Below are positions 13,791 through 24,298 of a stretch of DNA of 64,000 nt, piece after piece. The notes below the pieces were generated by a model. The model worked only from the letters and a program-made list of their open reading frames with translations, was not told the DNA's origin and ran no database searches. Source of the DNA: Macrocystis pyrifera. Its lineage: Eukaryota; Sar; Phaeophyceae; Laminariales; Laminariaceae. The DNA lies in NCBI GenBank assembly GCA_031763025.1, contig JASSKH010000011.1, forward strand, positions 124,001 through 188,000. The letters are read 5' to 3'. Position 1 is the stretch's first letter, and every line of letters starts with the position of its first letter. The translations under genes were made by a program, and so were the position numbers.

Positions 13791-14639
13791 CTGCGGGGAG
13801 GCAATTATATTGGTCAGTGTTTTCAATCTACGCAACTATCCCGGCGAGGGCCGCCGGTACACGTCTTTGTTCCAGGCATTGTAAAATATGACATCGCTAC
13901 TGCGAAAAGCGTGACGAGTGGCGTACGCAGCGTTCCTGTCCAGAATGGAAATGGTTCAGAATAGGTGTGGAGTGGCAATTGTTTCCATTGACTGTATAGC
14001 CGTGGAACACCGTGAGTCGATTTCAACCACATAAAATGAAACGCATGGGTATCATCAAGGTAAAGAAACATCTACCCACACGCAGGTATCAATGATTATC
14101 AAGCCTGTCAATGCCTCACGCCATCCAACGCGGAAGATACATGCTAATGTAGATGGAAAAAGTTTGGGTCCACCGTATCCTACCTGACGGGGCGCCTTAA
14201 CCAAAGAAATGCGCGATATGTATATGATAGTGTTTCCATTGCGTGTAAATGTGTAACTGTGATATGCCTAGTCATCGTAATTATTCGTCGTGTGGTGCGT
14301 ACCATGACGATTTGGCCCGGGCATAGAGGTCATCGTTGTACGAGAACCCTGAGAAGTAAGAGGGACCCCTTCATCACCGAAGAGTTCGAAATAGCTCTCA
14401 ATGGGCGCGAGACAACATATGGCGGCGCTGCAGGCGTCTATGCCGAATTCGTGAAGATCAAATTGTATTTTTCGGCTCGCGCTCGCGGTCGTCAACCAAA
14501 TATCGGCAGAAATAGGATAAAAACTATCGTAGCGATCTATTTGTAGAGGGGAAACAGTATTTTGTTGGCGTCTGCAGTGCTTGAGCTATGCAACAAGTGC
14601 ATTGCAGTGTCCACTGACCGTATTTCAGCACGGCCTCAC

Positions 14640-14723
14640 CTCCTTGTACCCCAGCATGGTTGTTGAGAAATGTGGCCCTGCTGCCGATTCCCATGGAAGA
14701 TCCATCATACAGATACACAGCAC
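14640..14723 (-). CDS. Beta-helix repeat exon, 84 bp
   Basis: A standard phase 1-1 cassette with GAV, SSMGI, ATF, FLNN and QGG, and a GTGAG donor. All conserved positions except Gly-15 (here Ser) are kept. Confidence 0.75.
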
Positions 14724-15052
14724 CTGTGCGGATTCGAAACACGACGCGTTAGGGCCTTCAGCCAAATGGGCGGAAAGCACAACAAACGGCCTGGGCATCA
14801 CTGTGCTACCTTGGAAAAACACCGGCTGGTAACATGAAAGGCACAGTAAAGAAAAAAACAACATCAACCCATCTATTGTCATCATGAATTATGAATGCTA
14901 AGCAGAGACTGGAAAACGTCGGCATATCTAATACACTCTCACAAGCATCGACAACCACTCCAGAAGGTATAGCTAACAGTCAACGTTTAGCGATCGATAC
15001 ACGTGCGGTACTAGCAGTAATAACACGGCACCGCATTTGATTCGGCACTCAC

Positions 15053-15190
15053 CGACACACACGTTCCGGAAAGGGGAGAACTGGGCGAAATTAAACAATT
15101 CTTGCAAATCAGAATTGGGCTTAGATGGGAAATCGATAAATACGTTTTCACTACAATACATACAATATTGTGTAAGGCTGCCACCGATCA
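15053..15190 (-). other. Possible extra exon of unknown type in the 1.69-kb intron
   Basis: An open stretch on the gene strand ends in NFAQFSPFRNVCVG followed by a strong phase 1 GTGAG donor, the same phase as the cassettes. It has no beta-helix motif. I found no acceptor in matching phase: the candidates upstream of 15190 give other phases. It could be an exon of a different isoform, a relic captured from another gene, or chance. Confidence 0.25.
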
Positions 15191-16413
15191 TGAACTGTAT
15201 GTACTGGATGAGATGAGTCCTCCTCTACTGCTTTAGACAGCGAGGTATATATGTTGTCCTCGAGTACCAGGGCCAAAGTCAACATGCATTCGTCATCGAA
15301 CAAATATATATATATATATACGTTGAAGTATATATTTAGTCATCTAATGCTGCTGTGTATTGTTAGTGTCGATCACAAACGATATCGAGTGACACATGAA
15401 ACAATTGGTGTCCGGACGCGCATTCAGCAGCAGCAATCGGTTTCGAGAATTACAAGGCACAATATATACACTATTAATTACTTGAGAGACGTTCGATTCC
15501 GGTGGTTTGCATCTACGATGAGACGGTGATGAAAATAATGTACAAAGAGCGGCGGGGCCGTTGTGGGGCTGTGAGCCACGCCGAATGTACGACGTGCTGG
15601 TATTTATGTGCGGGGTAGTTACGCAATCAGTTCTTTCGTTCGAATCGATACTTAATAACAACCTAAGTTACAAGGACAGGACGTTTCGTCAGCCGTCGGG
15701 ATATGTAAAAAATAACAGAGTATGTAGCCATCCACGAGTCCGTTATATAAGGAGAGGCAGATCCGCCACTTCAACGACCCGTAGGCTATATCCAGTCGTG
15801 GGACAGATTTCGTCGAGGTAGGACGTGCACGCATCGCTTATTCTCTTTCCACTTTTATTTCTCGTTTTCGACCTTTCTGATTTACCTACGTTGGCCCGCA
15901 GGCGCCACTGTTCAACAAGAAACTTGTTCTACACTTTTCACACACCAGCAGAACAGTTCTACTACTACCAGCGCAATACTGTGCTACCATCTACAGAGGG
16001 CGTACAAACGCGATACCCGAACATGAACAAAACTGAAAACGTACCACAACCAGACGAGGCTTGGGGTGTGTTTGACATTGTGTATCTACTCGACGAACGC
16101 ATGTTCAACACCACAGGAATATACAAACCTGACCAGTCGTCGGTGTCACTGATGATGTTCCAGCGTGCTTCGGCACTACAACCTCACCGATATACTCGCT
16201 TTGGTGAACTACGATATGCTCCGATTATTGCTTCATCAATTATTCCAACGCAACGCCAACGTCGACTAGACCTTCAGTCCAGATTAGCAGAGCCGGAGTG
16301 TATGTGTCAACGGCATCGTTATCATCGAATTTTCGGCGTATTTTGGACAATGTTTTGTGTGGCACGCGACGAGACACAGAGGTACCACATCAATACCGCG
16401 AGGCGTTTCTCAC

Positions 16414-16497
16414 CTCCATTGTAGCCTGCAGAGTTCTTATCAAACATAATGTCACCGTCGACGTCAATTGACGAATTCGTTGAAGAGAACAAGGCAC
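16414..16497 (-). CDS. Beta-helix repeat exon, 84 bp
   Basis: A standard phase 1-1 cassette with GAL, NSS, VDGD, FDKN and NGG, and a GTGAG donor. Exon and upstream flank resemble the decayed cassette split by a MITE at 17.31-17.51 kb: both share ALF and DGD and a flank reading CTACTC...CCAGGTTCC. Confidence 0.75.
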
Positions 16498-17055
16498 CTG
16501 GCGATAGGCGAACGGAATGTTGCTACTGTTAGAAGAAAATGCCACAACTGCGCGCTACTCTGATGCCAGGTTCCCCGCGCCTACCACGGCACACCAAACT
16601 GCAAAGGCGAAGAAACGCAATCCGGTGTAGAAATCGTATGGTGTAGATTTATCACCTACACTTGACATAGAGTTTCTAGAGGGCGAAAGTTTCAGTTCAT
16701 GACCTCGAGGTTCTCCTTACCACTCCTAACAAAAAATCGAGTAACATCACAACAACATAATACACAAGCGCCGTTCGATGACAACGGACCACCCAATAAC
16801 ACGATGGAACCAATCGTGAAGCTTGTCATTGCCGCAAATTGTTGAGAATCCGTTGACGCAGAACATAGGAATACTGGTTGTGTTGAAGGCGACGCCTTCG
16901 AGGGCATGGGTGCGACGTATTCGACAACACGGTCGGTGTCACGACCATTGGGTGTTCATGACATTTCCCAGGTTGGGGACACAATTACATGAAAACAGAC
17001 TGGTTGCTTGCAAGGTTGGCATTGAAACAACACCTGAAAAGAGTTACATGACCTC

Positions 17056-17141
17056 CGCCTCCCCTGGCTATGTTATTGACTTGAAAAGGTCCTACGTTTG
17101 ACGTAGACGGATACGTTCATGTACTTATCTATAACACTCTG
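17056..17141 (-). pseudogene. Decayed beta-helix exon
   Basis: The minus strand has a CGCAG acceptor, a VSVYV stretch, a later VNNIA and a Gly-rich end, but the two parts are in different frames. The donor is the poor GTCATG. Spacing and position fit a former 84-bp cassette. Confidence 0.4.
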
Positions 17142-17311
17142 CGGGGAGACCGGTGTAGTTGTCTAAATTGAACTCTCAGCAAGTGCCCCAGGAGTCGTTC
17201 CCCAAGCACCCCAGTTCCTTAATTTTATATGTAAACCAGCAGATAGAACTACCGCGAACGGCCTGCTGTATGGCGGGCATGAAGTTGATGCTCGAACTTC
17301 GTATATGGTTC

Positions 17312-17512
17312 AACCGATGTTATGGAGGGACTATTACGGGGGGGTCCATAGTTAACAGGACCTATGGTGTACATAAAAACCTATATACTTACCTATGTTT
17401 ACTAACAAAATTTGGTCCCGTTAACTATGGACCCCCGTAATAGTCGTTTTCGAAAATGTTGTCGCCGTCGAAGTCGAAGTAGACAAAAAAACGCGAACAG
17501 AGCAACTGACGA
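17312..17512 (-). pseudogene. Decayed beta-helix exon interrupted by a MITE
   Basis: Downstream of the MITE on the plus map, the minus strand encodes VALFA, and in a shifted frame DFDGDNIFEN, clear counterparts of GALF and VDGDIMFDKN in the exon at 16414. The short element at 17331-17443 sits where the closing Gly-Gly and donor should be. Confidence 0.5.
17331..17443. mobile_element. MITE, copy 1 (about 113 bp)
   Basis: Near-perfect terminal inverted repeats of about 30 bp start CTATTACGG and include TCCATAGTTAAC. The core is AT-rich, contains ACTAACAAAATTTGG, and has no coding capacity. A diverged second copy is at 47401-47515. I could not define a target-site duplication. Confidence 0.7.
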
Positions 17513-18088
17513 TACTTGCAGTGTGAAGTAGCACGACGACAGTCTGTGCGCTACTCCGAAACCAGGTTCCCTGCAATCGAAATGCCAGGTATTACGTAAT
17601 ACACAAAAATAAAAAGAGACATCGAGAGATATCTGTTGCGCCACTCGAACGGCGTGGAATAGTCGTATGAGCATGGCAAACCGACCCTGATAGGGCGTTG
17701 AGGGGGAAGCATTGAGAGCCCTGGCCGTGGATTTGCCCTTAGCTTAACCTTCAACACCGCATATAGCATCGGAATGTAGCACTAGAGATGTTCAGTCAAC
17801 ATGAACTATCCAAATACCTGTGGTATGAAATGGCCACTCCTGCCCAACAAACCTCATATTAAACCTGTAGACGCGCAATATCGGAATACCCACTTTCTAG
17901 CGACGATGGCGTGTCGATACTGGGCATGGTGTGTTTGATATTACGGCCGGTGCCGCGGGTACTGTCGCTGTTGATGATGTTCGGAAGCGCTTCAGAACAT
18001 CAACGAATATAAGTCGATCCTATCACGTTTGCCCAAAGTGACAACAAAACCCAGCACTCAAACAAGCATTTTACATTGGAATGCTTAT

Positions 18089-18173
18089 CTCCGTGTCCCT
18101 GCGCTATGTTTATCGACAATATGGGCGTTGCCGTTGATGACAACGGTCGCATCGAGATACGCGCGAATGGCAC
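18089..18173 (-). pseudogene. Decayed beta-helix exon with a broken donor
   Basis: A cassette with a TAG acceptor and GAI, VVINGN, a degenerate FxxN (IVDK) and HSAG is followed by ATAAG where a GTAAG donor should be. It also carries one base more than the 84-bp norm near its end. It is therefore probably never spliced. Confidence 0.5.
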
Positions 18174-18920
18174 CTACGCGTGGTCAATGTCAATTGTAAG
18201 TGTTCTCACCCAAGTTCTCCAAGCCTAGGCAAACATGACGACACTCATGTATGTCTCTGATACCTGGCAGGACAGCCTACGTTTCAGTGTATGGAAAACA
18301 CCTTGAAAACAGATGCCCACCGGGCAATGCCTGATGTATCGGTTACCCAGCGTTAATGTTCCGGTTTCACATGGTTAGAACAGTAAGGATCTTGAACGGA
18401 GAGTTGAGTAGTTCCTAATACAGGTGTAAAGTGCGCTGTTTATAATTTAAACCGTTGTCCGTTTTTTTTTCGAAACCTTACCAGTACACCCGTGTTCTTC
18501 GTCGTATAGAAGAACCAGGTACACAAGATATGGTCACAACTTTCTGATGCATGGGGAGATTGTGAGCACCTTCACACGCTCAAGCGGACGCTCAAGCGAA
18601 CCCTACAAAATAGTTTATCGGTTTACTATGTACTGCAAACAATGCCTCCCGGGCTTACTGTAAAACATGTCGTCCAGTTTCGCAATGCATGCACAATCGC
18701 GTACGTAGCATCCTCGCATATGCGGCCGCATCGACATCATCAAGACGGTTCCTTGGGACTCTTGGCTCTAAAATATAATCTGCCAAATGTCGGAGCCACG
18801 GTGGTCGGCAGGTTCGACAACAGTCGGACCCGTAACGGCACAATGATATCAGACAAGGGCTGCGGCGAGCCGTACTTCGTGCCTCACGTTTGAACCACAG
18901 TACCTCGGGACGCTCCTTAC

Positions 18921-19004
18921 CTCCGTCAAGCTGTGCAACGTTGCTCACAAATGAGGTGCTTCCGTCGATTTTCGCATAGGTATTGGTCGAAATTTGTATA
19001 GCAC
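18921..19004 (-). CDS. Beta-helix repeat exon, 84 bp
   Basis: A standard phase 1-1 cassette with GAI, IDGST, FVSN and DGG, and a GTAAG donor. The acceptor context (CCTACCCGCAG) is nearly the same as at the exon at 12104, so similarity between cassettes extends into the intron ends. Confidence 0.75.
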
Positions 19005-19839
19005 CTGCGGGTAGGTAACATGAATATCACAGCAAGAGCCGTAGGTGAGTTCAGGGCAATATACTGCACATAATGGCGACGCCTCGCGCACTATCCACAT
19101 ATCGGCTGGATGTAGTACACAACGAGGGTTAGCATTGCCGAGAAGATCATAAACAGCCCGCAGGGGCGGGTTGCACCCAGCCCAACAAGTGGAACGATAC
19201 ACCGGAGAGCCCCTGAACGGCCGATAGGGTGCCTGCCGAGCCTTGTCTCCCCGGGGGGGCGTAGTTGACGTATGGGGTGCCGGAATACATTGATTACGCT
19301 ATATTACCAATCATACACCCATAGCTGAACTCAACGTAAATATATTGTAAATCACAGCGCTTACGCGTATATATGAGTACGATATCTAGGATTCCCTTCC
19401 ACGCATACTTCCCGTGCTTCGTCCTCTCCACAGTCCAGGTTCCCACAACGTCTCTTCGTGGCAGAGTTCTTGTCACACGGGAAGTTATGCGGGAAATCAC
19501 GCTCGTGTCTACTGTACGTATTGGCGTTACCACAGGTCAGAAAATTAATAAATTCCATTCCTCAAGCTGCCGTTTCAGGTACTGCTTTTCATCGTACCAA
19601 GTACTTACGAGTAGAACGACTGCTGTAGTTTGAGGTTTTGAAAATTTGCTCAAGCTGAAACCGATTCTGGTTTGAGACACAGGCTCGAAGTGTGCAGGAG
19701 GGGTCAATGTGACACCGTCCTCGTTTTCATCAGCTAAACTTCATTGCGCGAGCGATTTTGCATGTTATCTACCGACGACCAACACAGATAACGCAGCACC
19801 TGGTACCTGACAACATTTGAATATCCCAACGGTTCTTAC

Positions 19840-19923
19840 CTCCGTTGACGCCGGCAAGGTTGTCTTTAAAAACACTCTCACTGTTAAAGATGATTGAGCA
19901 GCTAGTAGAACCATACAGGGCAC
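19840..19923 (-). CDS. Beta-helix repeat exon, 84 bp
   Basis: A standard phase 1-1 cassette with GAL, FKDN and NGG, a TTCAG acceptor and a GTAAG donor. It carries one Cys near residue 9, and Ser replaces the usual Gly at residue 15. Confidence 0.75.
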
Positions 19924-20439
19924 CTGAAGAGAGAAACCGGGTGTGGCAAGTGGTACTGTAGCATCTCAACGAACGTAAAGTTGACAGTCCATGCTCTTCT
20001 CCGAAGCCAACTCCGCCACGTCAGCTATTTCACACATGATCGCGAATGTTCCACGCGCTATATGGTGCAGCCGCCGTAAGTTGTAGATGATTTACAGACT
20101 CGTGACAAACTCGAGTTGACACTGATTCTGTGTGTGAAACAAATCATATTAACCGTACCAACACGGATCAAAGCATCGTTAACGATGTGAATACACGGCA
20201 CCAGCTCCAAACTGCCGATCTGCACCATCCGAGTAGAAGAAATACTCGACTGCTTCAAGGTAAAGGACGGGGAATGTCAGTTGTCGTGGTTTGTGCGGTA
20301 GACGCTGGTGTTATGAACAAAGTTCGGACGTGCGACAGAGCTACTACGAAAAATTCCCTGATTACGTGAAAGCTATCGAGCTTGTGCAGCGCGAAAACAA
20401 AACCAGCGTTTCGAAGGTGCTTTCCGTTCGGGTTCAAAC

Positions 20440-20513
20440 TTCCCTCTTCCTTGGCGAACGTTTCAATAAGACGGGTTTCCCCATCGATGCGCAGGTTTAC
20501 CTTTACACACGTA
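20440..20513 (-). pseudogene. Decayed beta-helix exon
   Basis: The minus strand reads LRIDGETRL, then AKEEG, matching the VDGxTxF...AK(E/D)GG pattern of the live cassettes. The normal CAG acceptor is replaced by CTGA and the donor by AGTTTGA, and the Phe and Asn of FxxN are changed. It lies in the intron between the exons at 19840 and 21114. Confidence 0.4.
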
Positions 20514-21113
20514 CTCAGAGCAGGTGATCATAAGAGTCAGTGTTTTCATTCTACGAAACGAGCAACCGCAGCTCTTCCTCGCCTGTGCGTCTGGTGATAT
20601 TTGTTCACTTAAAGACAAACCTACAGACCCCGAAAATGTCCGGCGTACTGGCCACCATAGCGTCAATAGTCCAAAGCCACTTATCGTTGGCATCAAGTTT
20701 CGGACGGTACTTATTGCATTGGTTGCTTGATATGTGAAAGGTACGGGACAATTGTATCAGCTTCAGTCACTCATAATGAGAATATATGAGTTCCACAATA
20801 TGTCAACGGCCATCTACCAAACAGCAGGTACTATCCACACCGTCGAGAAGTAGCCTTTTGATGGCGGATAATATCTTCAAGAGGTTTTATCTTGGGGTAC
20901 TTGCCAACAACAATACACACTCTACGGCTAGCTAGGGCGTTCGTCGCATTGGAACCGGGTGTTGATTGCGCGGGGTATCGGTACGGTGGCCTTCGGTAGA
21001 TCGCCACATCAAAACCACAGAAGGGAGACACAATTGCTTTGTTGACCTTTTTGACACATGAAAAGTCGGATCGACCTGAAGGGTATCCACTCACTTTCTG
21101 AGGTTGTTCTTAC

Positions 21114-21197
21114 CTCCGTCACCCGCTGCTGAGTTGTTCATGAAATACGTGCTGTCGTCGATTTGCATTGAGGAGTTGCCATAAAGATTTATAGCAC
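21114..21197 (-). CDS. Beta-helix repeat exon, 84 bp
   Basis: A standard phase 1-1 cassette with GAI, NSS, FMNN and DGG, bounded by a CAG acceptor and a GTAAG donor. The usual Gly at residue 15 is Asp. Its sequence is closest to the neighbouring exon at 22086-22169, which suggests local duplication. Confidence 0.75.
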
Positions 21198-22085
21198 CTG
21201 CGAATGGGCAACGTAATTTATTGGGGTTACCGTGTGCGAATTACTGGATAGAGCACGGTGGCGACAATCCACGCACGTCTCGTCGACCAGAACACACAAC
21301 AAACTGGAATAATGGAGTAAGCAGAAAGTCAGTGCAGTGAATACAGGAGTTGCTGACGACGCTCGGACATTTTTTGTACCAGAAACAACACCAAAATAGT
21401 CGTACGCGCTGGATTCGCTTCCGACGAACATTGTCGCTGATGGTCACTGCAGGCTTGCTTTGTAAACGAGAGTTAAGAACGTGGGGACGTCCTTGTTATC
21501 ACCACCGTAAACAAGTCCCGTATGGTATTATTGTGGATGCCAGCCGAACAGAAACATGCAGAAAACTTACTACCTCAAGACTATTCTCACACCCATCGAA
21601 CCTGGTAGACGTTGATGTAGAATACGTGGTTGGAAGAGTGCTACTAATAGTATATGTGGCCTAGCGACAGCCTGTATGCTACTCGGATACCAGGTCCACC
21701 GGTCAAGATTAGTTCACTAAACCACAGAGATATCGATAGTGGAATGCAGTAGCGCTCGCTCGGCGTAAAAAAACTCGGAGAACACATTGAAAGGGAAAAC
21801 TCGATAGTTTCAACTCCAGTTTTCATCTACCCCAATTCAGACAACTCATGGCGAACGCACTATTGGTGTCCATCCCCATAGACTGTTTTGTTACGGTTGC
21901 AAGAAAACAAGTAAGTTCATGGTCGCTTGGACATAATAGGAAGCAGTGTTAGTAATTGGCGATGTCGGTGTTGCAGCCATCGTGGACACCCACCGTACTT
22001 CATCGTGCAACAAATAAACAACGGAGGAGAAGTACTGGTCCTGCCTTGATATTTGTGGAATAACACCATTGGACACGCCTCTTAC

Positions 22086-22169
22086 CTCCGTTCTCATCGG
22101 CGTGGTTCTTGATGAAATAAGTGCTGCCTTGGACTTGTAGAGAAGAGTTACCGTGCAGATATATGCTAC
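22086..22169 (-). CDS. Beta-helix repeat exon, 84 bp (parent unit of the tandem array)
   Basis: A standard phase 1-1 cassette. It has GSI at the start (Ser replaces Ala), NSS, QGST, F-x-x-N read as FIKN, and a closing NGG before a GTAAG donor. It is the only member of the 22.1-22.8 kb array that keeps a reading frame, an acceptor and a donor together. Confidence 0.75.
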
Positions 22170-22830
22170 CTGGGGGTCGGAAAAGTTGTCCGGAAGGAGT
22201 TTCGGCCCATTCCATGGAGCACGCGGACGATTGGACGTGCACGCCTCTGTCATCTGGACTACAAACAAACAGCCCCGATCCCATCGGCATGGTTCTCGAC
22301 GAAAAATTAGTGATGCCTTCGATTTTTAGAGAGGAGTTACCATGCGGATATATCCGCCACCTGGCGTCGGGAAAGTTGTTCGGAAGGACGTTCGGCCCAT
22401 TCCATGGAGCACGCGGACAGTCGCACGTGCACGCCTCTGTCACCTGGACTACACACCAACCGCCCCGATCCCGTCGCCATGGTTTTTGACGAAATAAGTG
22501 ATTCCTTCGATTTGAGGAGAGGAGTTACTATGCAGACATATACCACCTTGGGTCGGGAAAGTCGGTGTAAGGAAGTTTGGCCCATTCTATGGAGCACACG
22601 GACAGTCGCACGTGCACGCTTCTGTCACCTGGACTACACACCAACCGCCCCGTTACCATCGCCATGGTTTTGACTAAATACGTTCTGCCTGCGATTTGTA
22701 CAGAGGCGTTATCGTGCTGATATATGGGGTTGGGAAAGTTGGTCGGAAGGACGTTTGGCTCATTCCATGGAGCACACGGAAGGTCGCACGCCGAAGCCTG
22801 TGTCACCTGAACTGCAACACCAACCGTTAC
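22170..22830 (-). repeat. Tandem array of exon plus intron units, three decayed cassettes
   Basis: The anchor CCCATTCCATGGAGCAC (with small changes) recurs at about 22205, 22395, 22580 and 22758, giving units of about 190, 185 and 178 bp. Each unit holds a cassette homologous to the exon at 22086-22169 plus its acceptor-side intron. All three copies have lost the donor: the expected GGAGGTAAG reads GGGGCTG or GGGGCGG. The cassette at about 22270-22360 carries two extra bases near its start. That at about 22460-22550 is in frame. That at about 22650-22725 has also lost the acceptor. Confidence 0.75.
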
Positions 22831-23569
22831 TATATACATATCAATTCACAAGCAACACAGGGTACCGGAAACAGGTTTCGGACCAACCATTTCCAAAGTT
22901 TGAAAATATGGTGTGGTTGTATCCCGATGAGCCACAATACGGCAACTATCACAAGAGACAAAATCCCCCGAGCTCAGGCAATACGTGGGCACCTTGAACT
23001 AAGCTGCGCGAGCCGTTAGCAGTCCACCACCCAGGTCTCCAATTTATGCTATGTACTAGACGACAACAGACACCGTTGAATAGGGGTCAACTCGTGAGTT
23101 GTGAGACAGTAACATGTGTTCCCACCATGACGAAAAAGCATTGTGAGCCGGAACACGAAGAAGAATTTTCACAAGTGAACCGCTGGCGACTTTCTATGAA
23201 ACAGTGTGCGCCCTTGCGCCCTTGAGCGGGCTATACGAACGTTTTCACACCATCTTTAGGGGTATTCTTGTTATCAGTACGCCACGGAATATTTACAGAG
23301 GTTTCAAATATGTTCCCTCTATATAGACGGTTTTGGGGACGGTCGATTGACCACCAGCGTGGAAAGCGAATCCCTCAGAAAGCCGTGGTTGCTCGAATTG
23401 CCCAAAGCACACTATTTATAACTCGTCTGTTGTAACTCGACAATGTACGCACATGCGGTGGCAACGAACCGAAAATGGAGGCACCCATGCGTCTTGTATG
23501 TCACGTTGTATTGTTTATGTGGTACTCAAGCACTGCGCGATGCATGAAATCTGCATGCATACATCTGAC

Positions 23570-23647
23570 CTCCGACGTGAGCTGAGTTGTCATTAAATGA
23601 CGTGTTGCCGGCGACGTAGATTGCCGACGTGGCGGCAGATATGGCAC
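23570..23647 (-). CDS. Beta-helix repeat exon, 78 bp
   Basis: This phase 1-1 exon encodes 26 residues, two fewer than the standard cassette, with GAI at the start, GNTSF, F-x-x-N and a closing GG. The acceptor CAG and frame are normal. The donor is GTCAGATG rather than GTGAG or GTAAG, so splicing may be weaker here. The two missing residues lie in the first half, before the conserved Gly. Confidence 0.6.
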
Positions 23648-24298
23648 CTGGTTGTAGGCACAAGGGGATCGTTTTTCGGGTTTAAAGTTGTCGAACACAT
23701 CGGTAACAGGCCCCGCAACATAAATACTCTCATGAAGATCTATAAACAACCGACGTGATTCATCGACAAACGCCGTGTAGAACAACAAAGTGCGTTGAGA
23801 CTACTTTACGTCAGCACGCATACGCACCAAACATAATGAACACGCAACATGTATATACCAAAACCGGGGCACGCCAACATAATCAAACGGGCTAAGGTTG
23901 CATCCACCTGGACAATGATAGCGTTGCTTAGGGGTGTAAGATACGTTGATCAGTTTGATGACGCTGTTACTTGGGTTGGGTTTGACTTGAACTCAATAAC
24001 TGTGTGTGCACATGTATCGCGAGGAGCCCTTGGAACGTGTGAAGGTTGTAAGCGGTACTTGCGATCATCGGATGGGTACTGTTCCACAAAGGTGTCTCGT
24101 GTTCTGATCGTTCGCAATTCCAATGATCCGGTATTCCTAAACGTATTAGACTACGGATAATCTATAAACTGTGTCCCCTCGCCACGGCGCAGGTCTGAGT
24201 CGAGTCATATGGGGGCGTCCTGCCTGGCGGCATGAAGGTTTTGACCCAAAGGTGGCCTCCACCCTCGTGCAAGTCGTATCACAAGCAGGTTGCCTCAC

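Larger units (their letters stand above)
9550..16413. other. Introns between cassettes, no other gene seen
   Basis: Sequence between the exons at 9466, 10651, 11417, 12104, 13706, 14640 and 16414. I see a short TA microsatellite near 15302-15320 and a faint exon-like remnant near 13470-13550 (minus strand, SSSVSGN). A 199-codon plus-strand frame at 15825-16424 overlaps the exon at 16414 antisense and has no recognisable domain. Confidence 0.4.

Noticed and set aside
15485-15500. GTTCGATTCC, a B-box-like tRNA word
   Set aside because: No A box or pairing stems upstream.
15825-16424. 199-codon plus-strand frame with a hydrophobic start
   Set aside because: It lies in an intron of the minus-strand gene, overlaps a real exon antisense, has no domain I recognise, and introns here contain many random frames of this order.
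22170-22830. CRISPR-like spaced repeats
   Set aside because: The whole 178-190 bp unit is repeated, with no conserved-repeat and unique-spacer alternation, and the units are homologous to the neighbouring exon.
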